Assembly: GCA_963788145.1 (NCBI GenBank)
Contig: CAWBFQ010000003.1
Coordinates: 620,001-684,000 of the forward strand
DNA: 64,000 nucleotides
Direction: 5' to 3'
DNA from: UTCFX2 sp963788145
GTDB taxonomy: Bacteria > Chloroflexota > Anaerolineae > Anaerolineales > UBA4823
Part shown: piece by piece, positions 17,296 to 26,612 of the stretch
How the letters are laid out: every line of letters starts with the position of its first letter
How positions within the stretch are numbered: position 1 is the first letter of the stretch
The notes under the pieces: model-generated
Told to the model about the DNA's origin: nothing
Database searches by the model: none
Seen by the model: only the letters and a program-made list of their open reading frames with translations
Made by a program: the position numbers and the translations under genes

Positions 17296-18094
17296 ATGCC
17301 CCCGTCTTTTGAGATAATCGATGTAAACCCGAATAACATTGATCGGACTGGCTTTTTCTGCTACATGAGCAAGAAGAAGGAAACCGGCTATAAACAGAAG
17401 CGTGAGTGGCTGGAGGCTCGTTTTGCGGAAGGGTTAAAACTTTAAGATGATCCACGAGCACGGTGGGCGAGACACTGCCTTCATCGAATATATCCCCGGT
17501 GAATACGCCTGGCGCGTCGTGTATGCCCCTAACTACCTTGTTGTTCACTGCTTGTGGGTGGTCGGAAAAGGCAAAGGCAAGGGCTATGGAAGCTGCCTGA
17601 TCCAGGAAGCCGTGGATGACGCCCGCCAACAGGGCAAGGCTGGCGTGGTAATGGTTACGAGTGACCGGATCTGGCTGGCGCACAAGCAAATCTTCCTGCA
17701 TAATGGTTTTAGTGAGGTGGAGACTGCGCCGCCTTGTTTTCAATTGATGACCCACGTCTTCGACGATGGCGCAGTGCTGCCATCCTTCCCTCAAGATTGG
17801 GATGCACGCTCCCGGGGTTGTGGCTCTGGATTGACCATGTTCCGTACGCCGCAATGTCCCTATATTGAAAATGCTGTAAATGATCTCTTCGACATGGCGC
17901 GTGAATATGACCTCCCGGCGCGGGTGGTCGTATTGCAAACTGCCCGTGAGGTTCAACTACGTTCACCTTCCCCTTATGGTACATTTGGAGCGGTACTTGA
18001 CGGCAGCTTGCTGTCGTACCATTACCTGCTGCGCAAAGATTTTGAAAAACTGATAGCAGAAAGAGACAGAGGAGGTCAGCATGCAGACGCTTGA
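17296..18094 (+). CDS. GNAT acetyltransferase with YoaP-like C-terminal domain (one frame break)
   Basis: Begins MPPSFEIIDVNPNNIDRTGFFCYMSKKK at ATG 17296 with AAAGGA seven bases upstream. The first frame stops at TAA directly after EGLKL; deleting one T from the TTT near 17444 joins it to KMIHEHGGRDTAFIEYIPGEYAWR. The acetyl-CoA-binding loop is seen as VVGKGKGKGYGSCLIQEA. The second half (FPQDWDARSRGCGSGLTMF...CPYIENAV...SPYGTFGAVLDGSLLSYHYL) resembles the YoaP-type thioredoxin-like domain that follows GNAT in this family. About 265 residues, cytoplasmic. The acceptor is unknown. It overlaps the next gene by 14 bases. Confidence 0.82.
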
Positions 18095-18731
18095 TCTGCG
18101 CAAGCAATACCGATCGCTTTACCAACCATCCGCCAAAAAGATCGAGATGGTCGAGGTTCCCAACCTGCCTTATGTCATGATCGACGGGGAGATCGAGAAA
18201 GGTTCCGAGCCATCCGCCTCACCCGGGTTTGCCGCTGCTACCGAAGCAATTTACGGGATCTCTTATACCCTGAAATTTATGCTCAAGAAGCGCCCCCTTG
18301 ACCCGGTTGATTATCCGGTGATGGCGCTTGAAGGTCTGTGGTGGGTGGAGGATGGCGTCTTCGATATCAAGATCAAGGATAACTGGCTCTACACCCTGAT
18401 GATCCTGCAACCCGAAGTCATCACGCCGGAAATCTTCGCCGAGGGGCTGGAGCAAGTTCGGCGCAAGAAGGGCGATTCGTCCACGCTGGACAAACTGCGC
18501 TTGGATCGCTGGCAGGAGGGGTTGTGTGTGCAGACCCTACACGTTGGGCCGTACGCGACCGAGCCGGAAACCTTGACCCGGATGCAGGAATTCATGCGTC
18601 AGAATGGATTGCGCGACCGGGTGGGCCAGCTGGGCGGCAAACACCATGAGGTTTACCTGGGCGACCCGCGTAAGAGCGCTCCTGAAAAACTGAAAACCGT
18701 GTTGCGCCACCCGGTTGAGAAAGTGGACTGA
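18081..18731 (+). CDS. GyrI-like small-molecule-binding domain protein
   Basis: A 216-residue cytoplasmic protein with a GyrI-like (SOUL/AraC effector-binding fold) domain. The conserved points are KKIEMVEVPNLPYVMIDGEIEKGSEP near the start, LHVGPYATEPETLTRMQEFM near residue 155, and the closing GGKHHEVYLGDPRKSAPEKLKTVLRHPV. The start has GAGGAGG five bases upstream inside the end of the GNAT gene. Free-standing GyrI-like proteins of this length commonly bind or hydrolyse small hydrophobic compounds. No DNA-binding domain is attached. Confidence 0.85.
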   Translation: MQTLDLRKQYRSLYQPSAKKIEMVEVPNLPYVMIDGEIEKGSEPSASPGFAAATEAIYGISYTLKFMLKKRPLDPVDYPVMALEGLWWVEDGVFDIKIKDNWLYTLMILQPEVITPEIFAEGLEQVRRKKGDSSTLDKLRLDRWQEGLCVQTLHVGPYATEPETLTRMQEFMRQNGLRDRVGQLGGKHHEVYLGDPRKSAPEKLKTVLRHPVEKVD

Positions 18732-19755
18732 GTTGGACGGCATTGATTGGCTGCTCACCGTGCCAGAACCCTGGACGCGCTACCGCGCCCTGATTGACTT
18801 GCTCGACCTGGCGCATGATGATGGGGTTGTCGTTGCCGCCCGGACGGAGATGCTGGCGCATCCATCCGTTCAGGCGATCATCGTTCGCGCCGCAGGCTGG
18901 GGTGCAGCGCCGCTCAAGCGGCACAACGATGCCGCCCACGCGTTAACCGCCCTGGGCGTGCTGGCCGATTTCGGGTTGCAACAGACCGACCCTGGCATGG
19001 CGCAGGTGATTGAGAAGGTACTAGCGCACCAATCCGCTGATGGCCCCTTCCAGACCCCGCTCAATGTACCGACCGCTTTCGGCGGCACCGGGCAGGATCA
19101 ATGGACCTGGATGTCTTGCGACGCGCCGACTTTGCTCTATGCTCTGCTCTCGTTCGGGCTGGGCGGCGATCCGCCAATTCAATCTGCGGTGGATCGCCTG
19201 GCCGGGCTGGTGGATGAGAACGGTTATCGCTGCGTCTCTGCTCCAGAGTTGGGCAGGTTTCGCGGCCCAGGCAGGAAGACTGATCCATGCCCGGTCGCCA
19301 ACGTCTATGCTCTCAAAGCGCTTTCGCTGGTCCCGGGGAAGATAGGAAACCCGGTTGCGCATCTGGCTGCGGAGATGTTGCTCAGCCAGTGGGCGCAGCG
19401 CAAGGAGAAGAAATATTTTCTATTCGGGATGGGGACAGACTTCAAGAAACTCAAATACCCGTATGTCTATTTCGATATCCTGCATGTAGTTGAGGCGCTC
19501 AGCCGCTTCTCGTTTGTTCATGGTGACTTGCGCTTCTGCGAGCTGCTTGAGTTGGTGGTTTCACAGGCAGACTCGGATGGACGCTACACAGCAGGGTCGA
19601 TGTATCAGGCATGGAAAGGTTGGTCGTTTGCGGATAAGAAATCGCCTTCGCCCTGGTTGACCTTATTAGTGCTACGGATTCAAAAGCGGGTGGAAAGAGC
19701 GAAAAAAAACTATATAGAAACTTCACTTAGTACTCGGTGGTATGCATGCCGCTGA
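18715..19755 (+). CDS. Alpha/alpha-toroid protein of unknown function (prenyltransferase/squalene-cyclase fold)
   Basis: A 346-residue soluble protein made of repeated helix pairs with aromatic-rich turns: WTRYRALIDLL, LKRHNDAAHALTALGVLADFGL, IEKVLAHQSADGPFQTPLNVPTAFGG, DENGYRCVSAPELGRFRGPGRKTDPCPVANVYALKAL, FLFGMGTDFKKLKYPYVYFDILHVVEALSRF. The 'ADG.FQ' and 'DENGY' turns resemble terpenoid cyclase/prenyltransferase toroids, but no DXDD or zinc site is evident. The start is uncertain: TTG 18715 overlaps the GyrI gene; TTG 18733 (LDGIDWLL) is also possible. I recall this family beside GyrI-like genes in other bacteria as hypothetical. Function unknown; conserved Cys, Asp and His suggest an enzyme. 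Confidence 0.7.
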   Translation: MRKWTELDGIDWLLTVPEPWTRYRALIDLLDLAHDDGVVVAARTEMLAHPSVQAIIVRAAGWGAAPLKRHNDAAHALTALGVLADFGLQQTDPGMAQVIEKVLAHQSADGPFQTPLNVPTAFGGTGQDQWTWMSCDAPTLLYALLSFGLGGDPPIQSAVDRLAGLVDENGYRCVSAPELGRFRGPGRKTDPCPVANVYALKALSLVPGKIGNPVAHLAAEMLLSQWAQRKEKKYFLFGMGTDFKKLKYPYVYFDILHVVEALSRFSFVHGDLRFCELLELVVSQADSDGRYTAGSMYQAWKGWSFADKKSPSPWLTLLVLRIQKRVERAKKNYIETSLSTRWYACR

Positions 19756-19867
19756 AACCAAACGTGCCCAAAACCGAATACTGATCAAGAATTGTTAACC
19801 ACGCTTTCTGGACATTCCACTATAATCTAATTAATTTCATCATTAGTCAAAAAAGGAGCAAACCCAA

Positions 19868-20026
19868 ATGGAAACAAAAAAAGCAAGCTGCGAAACATGC
19901 CCGATGAGGATGAAATCCGAAGCCAACCCGAAATCTTTGATGGCCAGGTTCTGGCGCTGGCACACTACCTGGTGCCCGGGCTGGAAAGCTTACCAGAAAT
20001 CGCTGGCGGAGGCGAATAAACCTTAA
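19868..20026 (+). CDS. 52-aa small Cys/Trp-rich protein
   Basis: ATG 19868 with AAGGAG ten bases upstream opens a 52-codon frame: METKKASCETCPMRMKSEAN, then PKSLMARFWRWHTTWCPGW, then KAYQKSLAEANKP. A CETCP motif, a third Cys within WCPGW, and dense Trp/Arg/Lys content are unlike chance. A TATAAT (19821-19826) lies 41 bases upstream of the start. I recall similar short 'CPMR...NPKS...WRWH..WCPGWK.Y' proteins in other bacteria, without function. It might bind a metal or nucleic acid. The gene stands alone between the toroid gene and an inverted-repeat element. Confidence 0.68.
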   Translation: METKKASCETCPMRMKSEANPKSLMARFWRWHTTWCPGWKAYQKSLAEANKP

Positions 20027-20035
20027 AGTTCAAAA

Positions 20036-20112
20036 ATGTCATTGCGGGAGTTCTGTGCAAAAAAATCCGACCATTAGAAAACTAGATTGTCTCGCTATGC
20101 TCGCGATGACAT
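20036..20112. repeat. 77-bp element with GTCATTGCG-type inverted ends
   Basis: Left end ATGTCATTGCGGGAG and right end CTCGCGATGACAT are inverted copies with two mismatches over 13 bases. The inner right part GATTGTCTCGCTATGCTCGCGATGACA resembles the 'GTCATTGCGAGC...AGCGAAGCAATC' dispersed repeats known from many bacterial genomes. No protein is encoded. It lies between convergent genes (19868 and natB) and may serve as a bidirectional hairpin. Only this copy is seen in the window. Confidence 0.6.
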
Positions 20113-20121
20113 CGCCACACG

Positions 20122-21314
20122 CTAGCGGGGCCCAAATATCACTCGCTCGCGCTCGAACAACCTGACAGAAATGTAGATCAATGGTAAAGCGGCTACAAGT
20201 GTGGAGGCCGCAGAGATTACCACGAACAGCGGCTCGATTGGCTCGCCGCGCATCAGTTGGTTAATTAACAACTGCTGGCCAAAAGTTGGGATTAACATAT
20301 TGAGCAAACTTGGCTTAATCGGCAAGAATGCTAACCCGATCCCAGGAAGCGCCGGTACTAGCGCCAAAAGCGAAACGTAAGTCTGGGCTTCCTTGAAGCT
20401 GCGCGTGTACGTCGCGACGACCATCTGAAGTGAAGATGCCAGGAGGATCATCGGCAACGCGATCACAAAGATGCCCGCCAGCGCCGGGACGCTCAGACTT
20501 AATTGCACACCAATATAATCCTCGATCGGAAAAAGATTAAACGCTGAGCCAAACGCCGTTAATGTCAAAAATAATGATAACATCGCAAATGGCAGTGAAG
20601 CGAGCAGTTTGCCAAGAACCAATTCCCAGCGTCGGGTTGGATTGATCAGCAACGGCTCAAGCGAACCGCGCTCGCGCTCCCCGCTGTCGCGTCGATCACA
20701 ACATACATACCACCGACGAATACTACCAAAACCACGAAGTATGGCATCATATTGACGAACAACAGCGCCTGGGTCTGCGGCGTAGATACGTCCCGCACCT
20801 CTACTGCCAATGGGCGTAAAACTACTGGATCGATGCCACGCGCCATCAGGCGCAGCGCGCCTATCTGCTGGGAATAGGATTGCAGCAAGTTACGCGCCTT
20901 CTCTACCTTAACCGATGCTGATTGACGGGTTGTATCCACAATCAGCCGCACTTCAGCCGGGCGACCCTGGCTGAAATCCTCGCCAAATTCTTTTCCAGGG
21001 ATCATAAGAACTAGATCAACGTCGCCGATGCGAACTGCATTTTCTGGGTCCTCCGGGCCGGGTAACAAATGCGCTCCATTTTGCTCCAGGAAATGCACCA
21101 ATGCTGGAGCAAATTCACCACCAACCAATGGTAATTCGAAGGACTGCTCTTGCAGGTCTTTGAACAGAGTCTTGCCCAGGATCACGATTAGCAACAACAG
21201 AATAACCGGGCCAATAAGCGCGCTGGATAATGCGCTGATCATCGAGCGCCGGTCGCGCAAATTGTCCTGCACTTCCTTGGAAAAAACCGTCCAGATGCGT
21301 TGCGCCGCATTCAT
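20122..21314 (-). CDS. natB: ABC-2 type permease, NatB-like (one frame break)
   Basis: Membrane subunit of a NatAB-type exporter, about 397 residues across a break. N-terminal part MNAAQRIWTVFSKEVQDNLRDRRSM, an extracytoplasmic domain after the first helix, then VVFVGGMYVVIDATAG. The frame then fails, and the matching sequence ERERGSLEPLLINPTRRWELVLGKLLAS continues in another frame. One G appears to be missing from the CCCC run (plus strand) near 20680. The remaining five helices run to the end (VRLFERERVIFGPR). ATGA overlap with natA. NatB proteins export Na+ in Bacillus; the substrate here is not established. Confidence 0.85.
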
Positions 21315-22048
21315 GCCCGCACCAATCCTTCTTCTGATCCTATCGCGCTGACGAAGGCATCTTCCAGGTTGGCCTGGCCGGTTTGTTTCAGTAACGCTTC
21401 CGCCGAACCGCTCGCCGCTACCTGGCCTTTATTCACAATAATGATGTTGTCGCATAGAGCGGAAACCTCTTGCATAATGTGGCTGGAGAACAGCACGCAC
21501 TTACCCTCATCTCGCAGACGACGGATAAACGTCCGCATTGCCCGCGTGCTCATCACATCCAGGCCGCTGGTTGGTTCGTCGAGCAGCACATTGGATGGTC
21601 CGTGCACCAGCGCCCGAGCGATGGCTATCTTCACTCGCTGACCGGCGGAGAATCCTTCAGTGCGCCGGTTTTCGAACTCCTGCATGTCGAGCAACTTGAT
21701 CAACTGGTCAATCTGCGTTTCGAGTTGCTCCCCTCTCAATCCATGCAACCTGCCGTAATAGCGGATATTCTCCCGACTGGTCAGGCGAGGATATAACCCG
21801 TGGCTGTCCGGCAATGCGCCGATCCTCTGACGGACCTCAAGCGGCTGTTTGACGGTATCGAATTCATCTACGCTGGCATTGCCCTTGTCGGGTTTCAGCA
21901 GTGTGTAGATGATGCGCAACGAGGTGGTCTTTCCAGCACCGTTCGGGCCTAGCAGTCCGGTGATTTTTCCGTCAGGGGCGCGGAAGCTGACATCATGCAA
22001 GGCAGACAATTTCCCGAAGGATTTGTGGATTGAGTTCACAATGATCAT
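21311..22048 (-). CDS. natA: ABC transporter ATP-binding protein, NatA-like
   Basis: A 245-residue ATPase subunit with Walker A GPNGAGKTTS (about residue 34), the Q-loop region, signature FSAGQRVKIA, Walker B VLLDEPTSGLD and the switch histidine in FSSHIMQEV. It overlaps the peptidase gene upstream and natB downstream through ATGA junctions, so all three are translated together. NatA-like by overall sequence and by the NatB-like partner; transported substrate unknown. Confidence 0.9.
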   Translation of the reverse strand: MIIVNSIHKSFGKLSALHDVSFRAPDGKITGLLGPNGAGKTTSLRIIYTLLKPDKGNASVDEFDTVKQPLEVRQRIGALPDSHGLYPRLTSRENIRYYGRLHGLRGEQLETQIDQLIKLLDMQEFENRRTEGFSAGQRVKIAIARALVHGPSNVLLDEPTSGLDVMSTRAMRTFIRRLRDEGKCVLFSSHIMQEVSALCDNIIIVNKGQVAASGSAEALLKQTGQANLEDAFVSAIGSEEGLVRA

Positions 22049-23550
22049 GGAATTACCGCCTTGGAAATCGACGCAGGGCCGGAGAAATTCAAGAAGAAGG
22101 GCATCGGAGCGATCTGCTTAACGCATTCTGCATCCAATCCGTAGACCGAAGCCTTCTCGATGAAATCTGTCACCAACCAGGGCAGGCAGCCGCGGTAAAT
22201 TACATTGTGACCCTGTCCCGGAACGACCAGGTGCAGACTGTTTGGGAGACCGCGCGCTACTTCGTCTGCGTTGGAGGGTGGTGTGACCGGGTCAGCCTCG
22301 CCCGAAAGCAGTAGAACGGGGACATCTGACTGGACTGGCATTTTAAAGCCCTCCGGTAGCGAACCGCGCGGCCAGACCGCACACACTTTCTCAAGGCTAT
22401 TGGTCTGTTGATCGCCCAGATAGGTATCTCGATTGGCTTCGGCTGCTTTTTGGGGGTCGAAGAAAGGCTCATCTTCGGAGCACAGCACAGAGAAACTCAA
22501 TGGCTCGCTGATAGATTCACTCAACTGCCCTGCTAGGGTCCGGTATTGGGCTGCCAGACGAGAGTAATCCTGGTCGACAGCGGCATTATAGATCAGTAGC
22601 GGGAGCAGCGCAATGGTTTCGGGAGAATAACTGAGAAGGCGCACCGTGGCGCCCAACTCGGCTGCGGATAGAGTTTGGGTGATGATCTCGCTGCTGACGG
22701 GATCGGGAAATTTCACTTGCACAGATTGTTGGGCAAGCCGGGTATGCAAACGGTTGAACTCACTGGACAGGTTTGGGAATGTCTCATTGCAGCCAGGATC
22801 GGCCTGGCAGCGAGCGAAGAGCAAGTCGAGGGCGTGTTGGGAGTCGCGGGCAATATACAGACCGAGAGCCTGATCCTGCGGGACTACACCATCCAGGATC
22901 ATTGTGCGCACGATTGCTGGGAACATTTGCAGGTAAGTCTGAGCCAGGCGTGTGCCGTAAGAGACGCCATATAGGTTAATTTGCGTATAGCCTAACGCCA
23001 GTCGGGCAGATTCGAGATCGCGGGCGGCATTGGTGGTGGTGTAGGCAGCCAAGTCTGCATCGATGGACTGAATACAAAGACGGGCGTAATCAGCAGCTTC
23101 GAAATTTTCAGCTTCATTATCATCAACCTCCGGGCAGACCAGAGGGTTGGATTTTCCCGCGCCGCGCTGATCAACCAGCACGATCGCGCGCTTCTGGTGG
23201 ATGTGTTCGAAAGCTGAAGAGAGTAGGAGATACGATTCGCTTGCCGCCTGACCGGGGCCACCGGTGAGGAAAAAGAGCGGGTCTGGTTCTGGGCTGCGGC
23301 TGACTGCCGGGATGACAGCAATGTGCAGATTGATCGTCCGGCTTGCAGGGTCGGATGGGTTTTCCAGGACAGGCAGACTGGCACATTGAGCGGTTTTTCG
23401 GCTGGATACGCCCGGCGCGGATAGTACGCACTCGCTCAACAGTAGTGTTGTTGGTGTCGCCAGGTCCGACTGCGGCGTGCAGCCGGATAATACCAGCAGG
23501 ATTAATCCAAAGCGGAGGATCTGATATCGCAATGAAGTATTTGTGAACAT
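22045..23550 (-). CDS. Lipoprotein alpha/beta-hydrolase, TAP-like peptidase
   Basis: About 501 residues. N-terminal lipoprotein signal FGLILLVLSGC (lipobox LSGC) anchors it outside the membrane. Hydrolase features are LTGGPGQAA (oxyanion loop, as in proline iminopeptidases), nucleophile elbow GVSYGTR, acid region LSGEADPVTPP and histidine GQGHNVI. The C-terminal part matches the TAP-like domain of tripeptidyl aminopeptidases. ATG 23550 is preferred to the longer frame from 23586, because a TAAAAT sits seven bases upstream. It is co-transcribed with natAB, suggesting a shared stress or envelope role. Substrate unknown. Confidence 0.85.
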   Translation of the reverse strand: MFTNTSLRYQILRFGLILLVLSGCTPQSDLATPTTLLLSECVLSAPGVSSRKTAQCASLPVLENPSDPASRTINLHIAVIPAVSRSPEPDPLFFLTGGPGQAASESYLLLSSAFEHIHQKRAIVLVDQRGAGKSNPLVCPEVDDNEAENFEAADYARLCIQSIDADLAAYTTTNAARDLESARLALGYTQINLYGVSYGTRLAQTYLQMFPAIVRTMILDGVVPQDQALGLYIARDSQHALDLLFARCQADPGCNETFPNLSSEFNRLHTRLAQQSVQVKFPDPVSSEIITQTLSAAELGATVRLLSYSPETIALLPLLIYNAAVDQDYSRLAAQYRTLAGQLSESISEPLSFSVLCSEDEPFFDPQKAAEANRDTYLGDQQTNSLEKVCAVWPRGSLPEGFKMPVQSDVPVLLLSGEADPVTPPSNADEVARGLPNSLHLVVPGQGHNVIYRGCLPWLVTDFIEKASVYGLDAECVKQIAPMPFFLNFSGPASISKAVIP

Positions 23551-23557
23551 TGAAATG

Positions 23558-23632
23558 ATTTTAGTGGAAAGGCTGAAAATTAGCAAGTTGGTTAAAATAC
23601 GGAATGAGAGAATTCTGACACAGTTGGTTAAA
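23558..23632 (-). promoter_or_regulatory. Promoter region of the peptidase-natAB operon with direct repeats
   Basis: On the minus strand TAAAAT (plus 23558-23563) lies seven bases before the ATG. The plus-strand 11-mer AGTTGGTTAAA occurs at 23586-23596 and again at 23622-23632, 36 bases apart. The proximal copy covers the -35 region. The arrangement fits a repressor or activator binding two same-face sites. Confidence 0.4.
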
Positions 23633-23781
23633 TCATTACGATAACTTCCGTGAAGGCCAGATGCTAAGAGATAGTGTATATTTTGAAAATTAGATTTCTT
23701 AAATTCACATATTTTCTATGGTATATATGTTTTTGAAATTCGTTTCCACCATAGTTGTCTGCTGCAAGTAGAGAGGAATGA

Positions 23782-25424
23782 ATGAAAACGGTGGTCGCAG
23801 GGGCACTAGGGGAGTGTGTGCACGTTGCTGGAATAATAAATTTTCTGCGGCTGGCCGAAGCGGCGGGTTGGCGGACGGTTTTTTTGGGCCCGGCTGTGAG
23901 CGTTGAAACGATGCTGCAAACGGTTAAAGCTGAGCAGGCCGACCTGGTTGGGATTTCTTACAGATTAACGCCTGAGACAGGCGAGCTCCTTGTAGCTGAT
24001 TTTGCCGAACGTGCAGCGGATTTGCACGAATCTGGGGTGCGCTTTGTGTTTGGTGGGACTCCGCCGGTTGCTGAGCGGGTAAAGAGGCTGGAATTCTTTG
24101 AGCGGGTTTTTGACGGCAGTGAGCCGATCGAGGTGGTGAATGGATATTTGAAAGGACAAACCGGGTTGGTACAAGGTGAATCAATCTTCCCTGAGCGGTT
24201 AATCGAGCGTATTCTCTGGAAAACGCCTTTTCCTCTCCTGCGCCATCATTTTGGATTGCCGACGCTAGAAGACAGCATCCACGGGGTTGAACAGATTGCT
24301 GATGCGCAGGTGCTGGATGTGATCTCGCTTGGCGTGGACCAAGATGCCCAAGAGAATTTCTTTCACCCAAAGCGACAGAATCGACGGCGAACCGGCGCCG
24401 GGGGTGTGCCAGTCCGGTCTGCAGAAGATTATCGAAGGCTTTTCAAGGCCAGTCGGCGCGGCAATTATCCATTAATGCGCACTTACTCTGGGACGGATGA
24501 TTTCATCCGCCTGGCGGAGATGTATGTCGAAACGATTCAAATCGCCTGGTGCGCAATTCCGTTGTTCTGGTTCAATCGGATGGACGGCCGCGGGCCCTTG
24601 GAATTGATGGAATCGATCGCCGCTCACCAAGAAGTAATGGGATGGTATGGAGCAAGGGATATTCCAGTTGAACTGAACGAACCTCATCATTGGGGGATGC
24701 GCGATGCGCCAGATGTGGTTTTCATAGCAGCGGCTTATTTATCGGCTTACAACGCAAAGAAATTTGGTGTGCGCGATTATATCGCTCAATTCATGTTTAA
24801 CAGCCCGCCGGGAGTGAGCGATGCAATGGACCTGGCAAAAATGCTGGCAGTGATTGAATTAATTACTCCGCTGGCAGGACCAGAATTTCGGATTTGGAAA
24901 CAGACCCGGACTGGGTTGTTGAGTTATCCGCTCGACCTAGCAGAGGCGCGTGCACATTTGGCTGCGAGCATTTATGTACAAATGGCGATCCAACCGGATA
25001 TCGTTCATGTAGTTGGGCATACGGAGGCGCACCACGCTGCAACTGCGGAGGACGTGATCGAGGCCAGCCGGATGGCGAGGCGGTCAATCCAAAACGCACT
25101 GATGGGCCAGCCCAATATGAAACTGGATCCATGCGTGCAAAACCGCAAGAGTTGGCTGATTAGCGAAGCGACCCAAACGTTGGATGCGGTCCGAGGATTG
25201 GCAGCCGACCGAGTGGATGATCCGTTGACAGACCCGGCGACGCTGGCAAAGGCGGTATCTGTGGGAATTTTAGATGCGCCCCACTTGAAGAATAATCCCT
25301 ATGGTGTGGGTGAAATTTCAGACCAGTGATCGTCCAAGGGGGATGCGAGGCTGTTGATGCGAATGGAAAGAAGCTATCAGAAGCGGAGCGATTGAGCAAA
25401 CTGCAAAAAAAGGAGCATCGATGA
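23782..25424 (+). CDS. Cobalamin-binding mutase-like protein (frame break near the C terminus)
   Basis: About 547 residues. The N-terminal B12-binding Rossmann domain (1-130) has the histidine loop GECVHVAG, in place of the usual DxHxxG, then GISYRLT and FVFGGTPP, which correspond to the cofactor-tail contacts. The remainder (about 200-500) is barrel-like with conserved VELNEPHHWGMRDAPD, YIAQFMFNSPPG and VVGHTEAHHAATAEDV and recalls the large subunits of glutamate/methylaspartate-type mutases. The open frame stops at 25331, but another frame from about 25318 continues with VIVQGGCEAVDANGKKLSEAERLSKLQ and ends at 25424, overlapping the dehydrogenase ATG (ATGA). GAGAGGA precedes ATG 23782. Substrate unknown. 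Confidence 0.75.
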
Positions 25425-26527
25425 AAGAAAAAAAGCGCTTTACGGTCGTGGGAGCTGGACATGGCGGCAAGGCCATGGCGGCTCATCTGGCCTTGATGGG
25501 TTTCCCGGTGAAATTATTTAATCAGAACACAGGATAATATCGCTGTCATTCAGGCGCGCGGGGGAATTGAATTATCCAGTTACGAAGGCGGTCCATATGG
25601 GTTTGGAAAATTGGAACTGATAACAGCGGATATTGGCGAGGCGTTGGAAGACGCCGAAGTGATCATGGTCGTTGTACCATCGACTGCGCATAGCGATATC
25701 GCACGGGTATTTGCCGGTCACTTAAAGGATGGGCAGGTGATTGTGTTAAATCCTGGGAGAACCTGTGGAGCAATTGAATTTCACCAGGTATTGCGGAAAA
25801 GCGGCTGCAATGAGAATGTTATCGTATCGGAGGCGGAGACATTGATATATGCGAGTCGCTCAGTATGGACCGGCGATGGCGCGCATCTTCCGGATCAAAG
25901 AATCCGTCCCGATCGCAGCACTGCCCGCCAGCCGGACTGTGGAGGTGCTGGACAGGCTGCAATCGGCATTTCCGCAATTCATTGACGGGGTGAGCGTACT
26001 TCATACCGGGTTAAACAACATGGGGGCGATCTTCCATCCGGCGCTGACCTTATTGAACGCTGGACGAGATCGAGTCGACACAGGGTGATTTCCAATTCTA
26101 TATCGATGGGGTGACGCCATCAGTGGCGCAGACGCTGGAAGTTTTGGACCGAGAGCGGGTAACGGTTGCGGCTTCACTGGGGATTCGCGCAAGAACGGCG
26201 ATGGAGTGGTTGAAGATGGCCTACGATTCGACCGGGATTGATCTGCACGAAGCTATCCATAATCAACCCGGATATTATGGCATCCAGGCGCCGCCAACCT
26301 TAAATCATCGCTATATCACCGAAGACGTGCCGATGAGCCTTGTGCCAATTGCTTCGTTGGGCGCGCGCTTTGGGGTTTCTGTGCGGGCGATCGATAGCAT
26401 CATCAATCTGGCTTGCATCATTCACCGGACGGACTATTACCGCCGCGGGCGAACGGTGGATCGGCTGGGCTTACAGGAATGGTCGGTCAGCGAGATCACC
26501 CATTTTGTGATGGAGGGTGAGTTCTGA
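25421..26527 (+). CDS. NAD/NADP octopine/nopaline dehydrogenase family protein (three frame breaks)
   Basis: Begins MKEKKRFTVVGAGHGGKAMAAHLALMGFPVKLFN, an N-terminal Rossmann fold with GxGxxG-like GAGHGG, with AAGGAG upstream inside the end of the B12 gene. Breaks near 25530, 25866 and 26068 interrupt the frame; pieces DNIAVIQARGGIELSS, EAETLIYASRSV, GPAMARIFRIKESVPIAALPASRTVEVLDRL and IESTQGDFQFYIDGVTPSVAQ join in order. The C-terminal domain with NNMGAIFHPALTLLNAG and the closing IIHRTDYYRRGRTVDRLGL is typical of the opine dehydrogenase catalytic domain. Such enzymes reduce an imine formed from an amino acid and a keto acid, or the reverse. Coupled to the B12 protein; substrate unknown. Confidence 0.78.
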
Positions 26528-26612
26528 ACCGGACCTGCCAGCTGGGCGGGATCATAACTATTTAATAAGGATCTTATCCGTTTGAGCTTTGTATCTGAAA
26601 AGTATTGCTGTA

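Noticed and set aside
17075..17956. 293-codon minus-strand frame opposite the GNAT gene
   Set aside because: It is the antisense shadow of the acetyltransferase and its leader. Its composition is not protein-like and no domain or Shine-Dalgarno is visible, while the plus strand has a family match.
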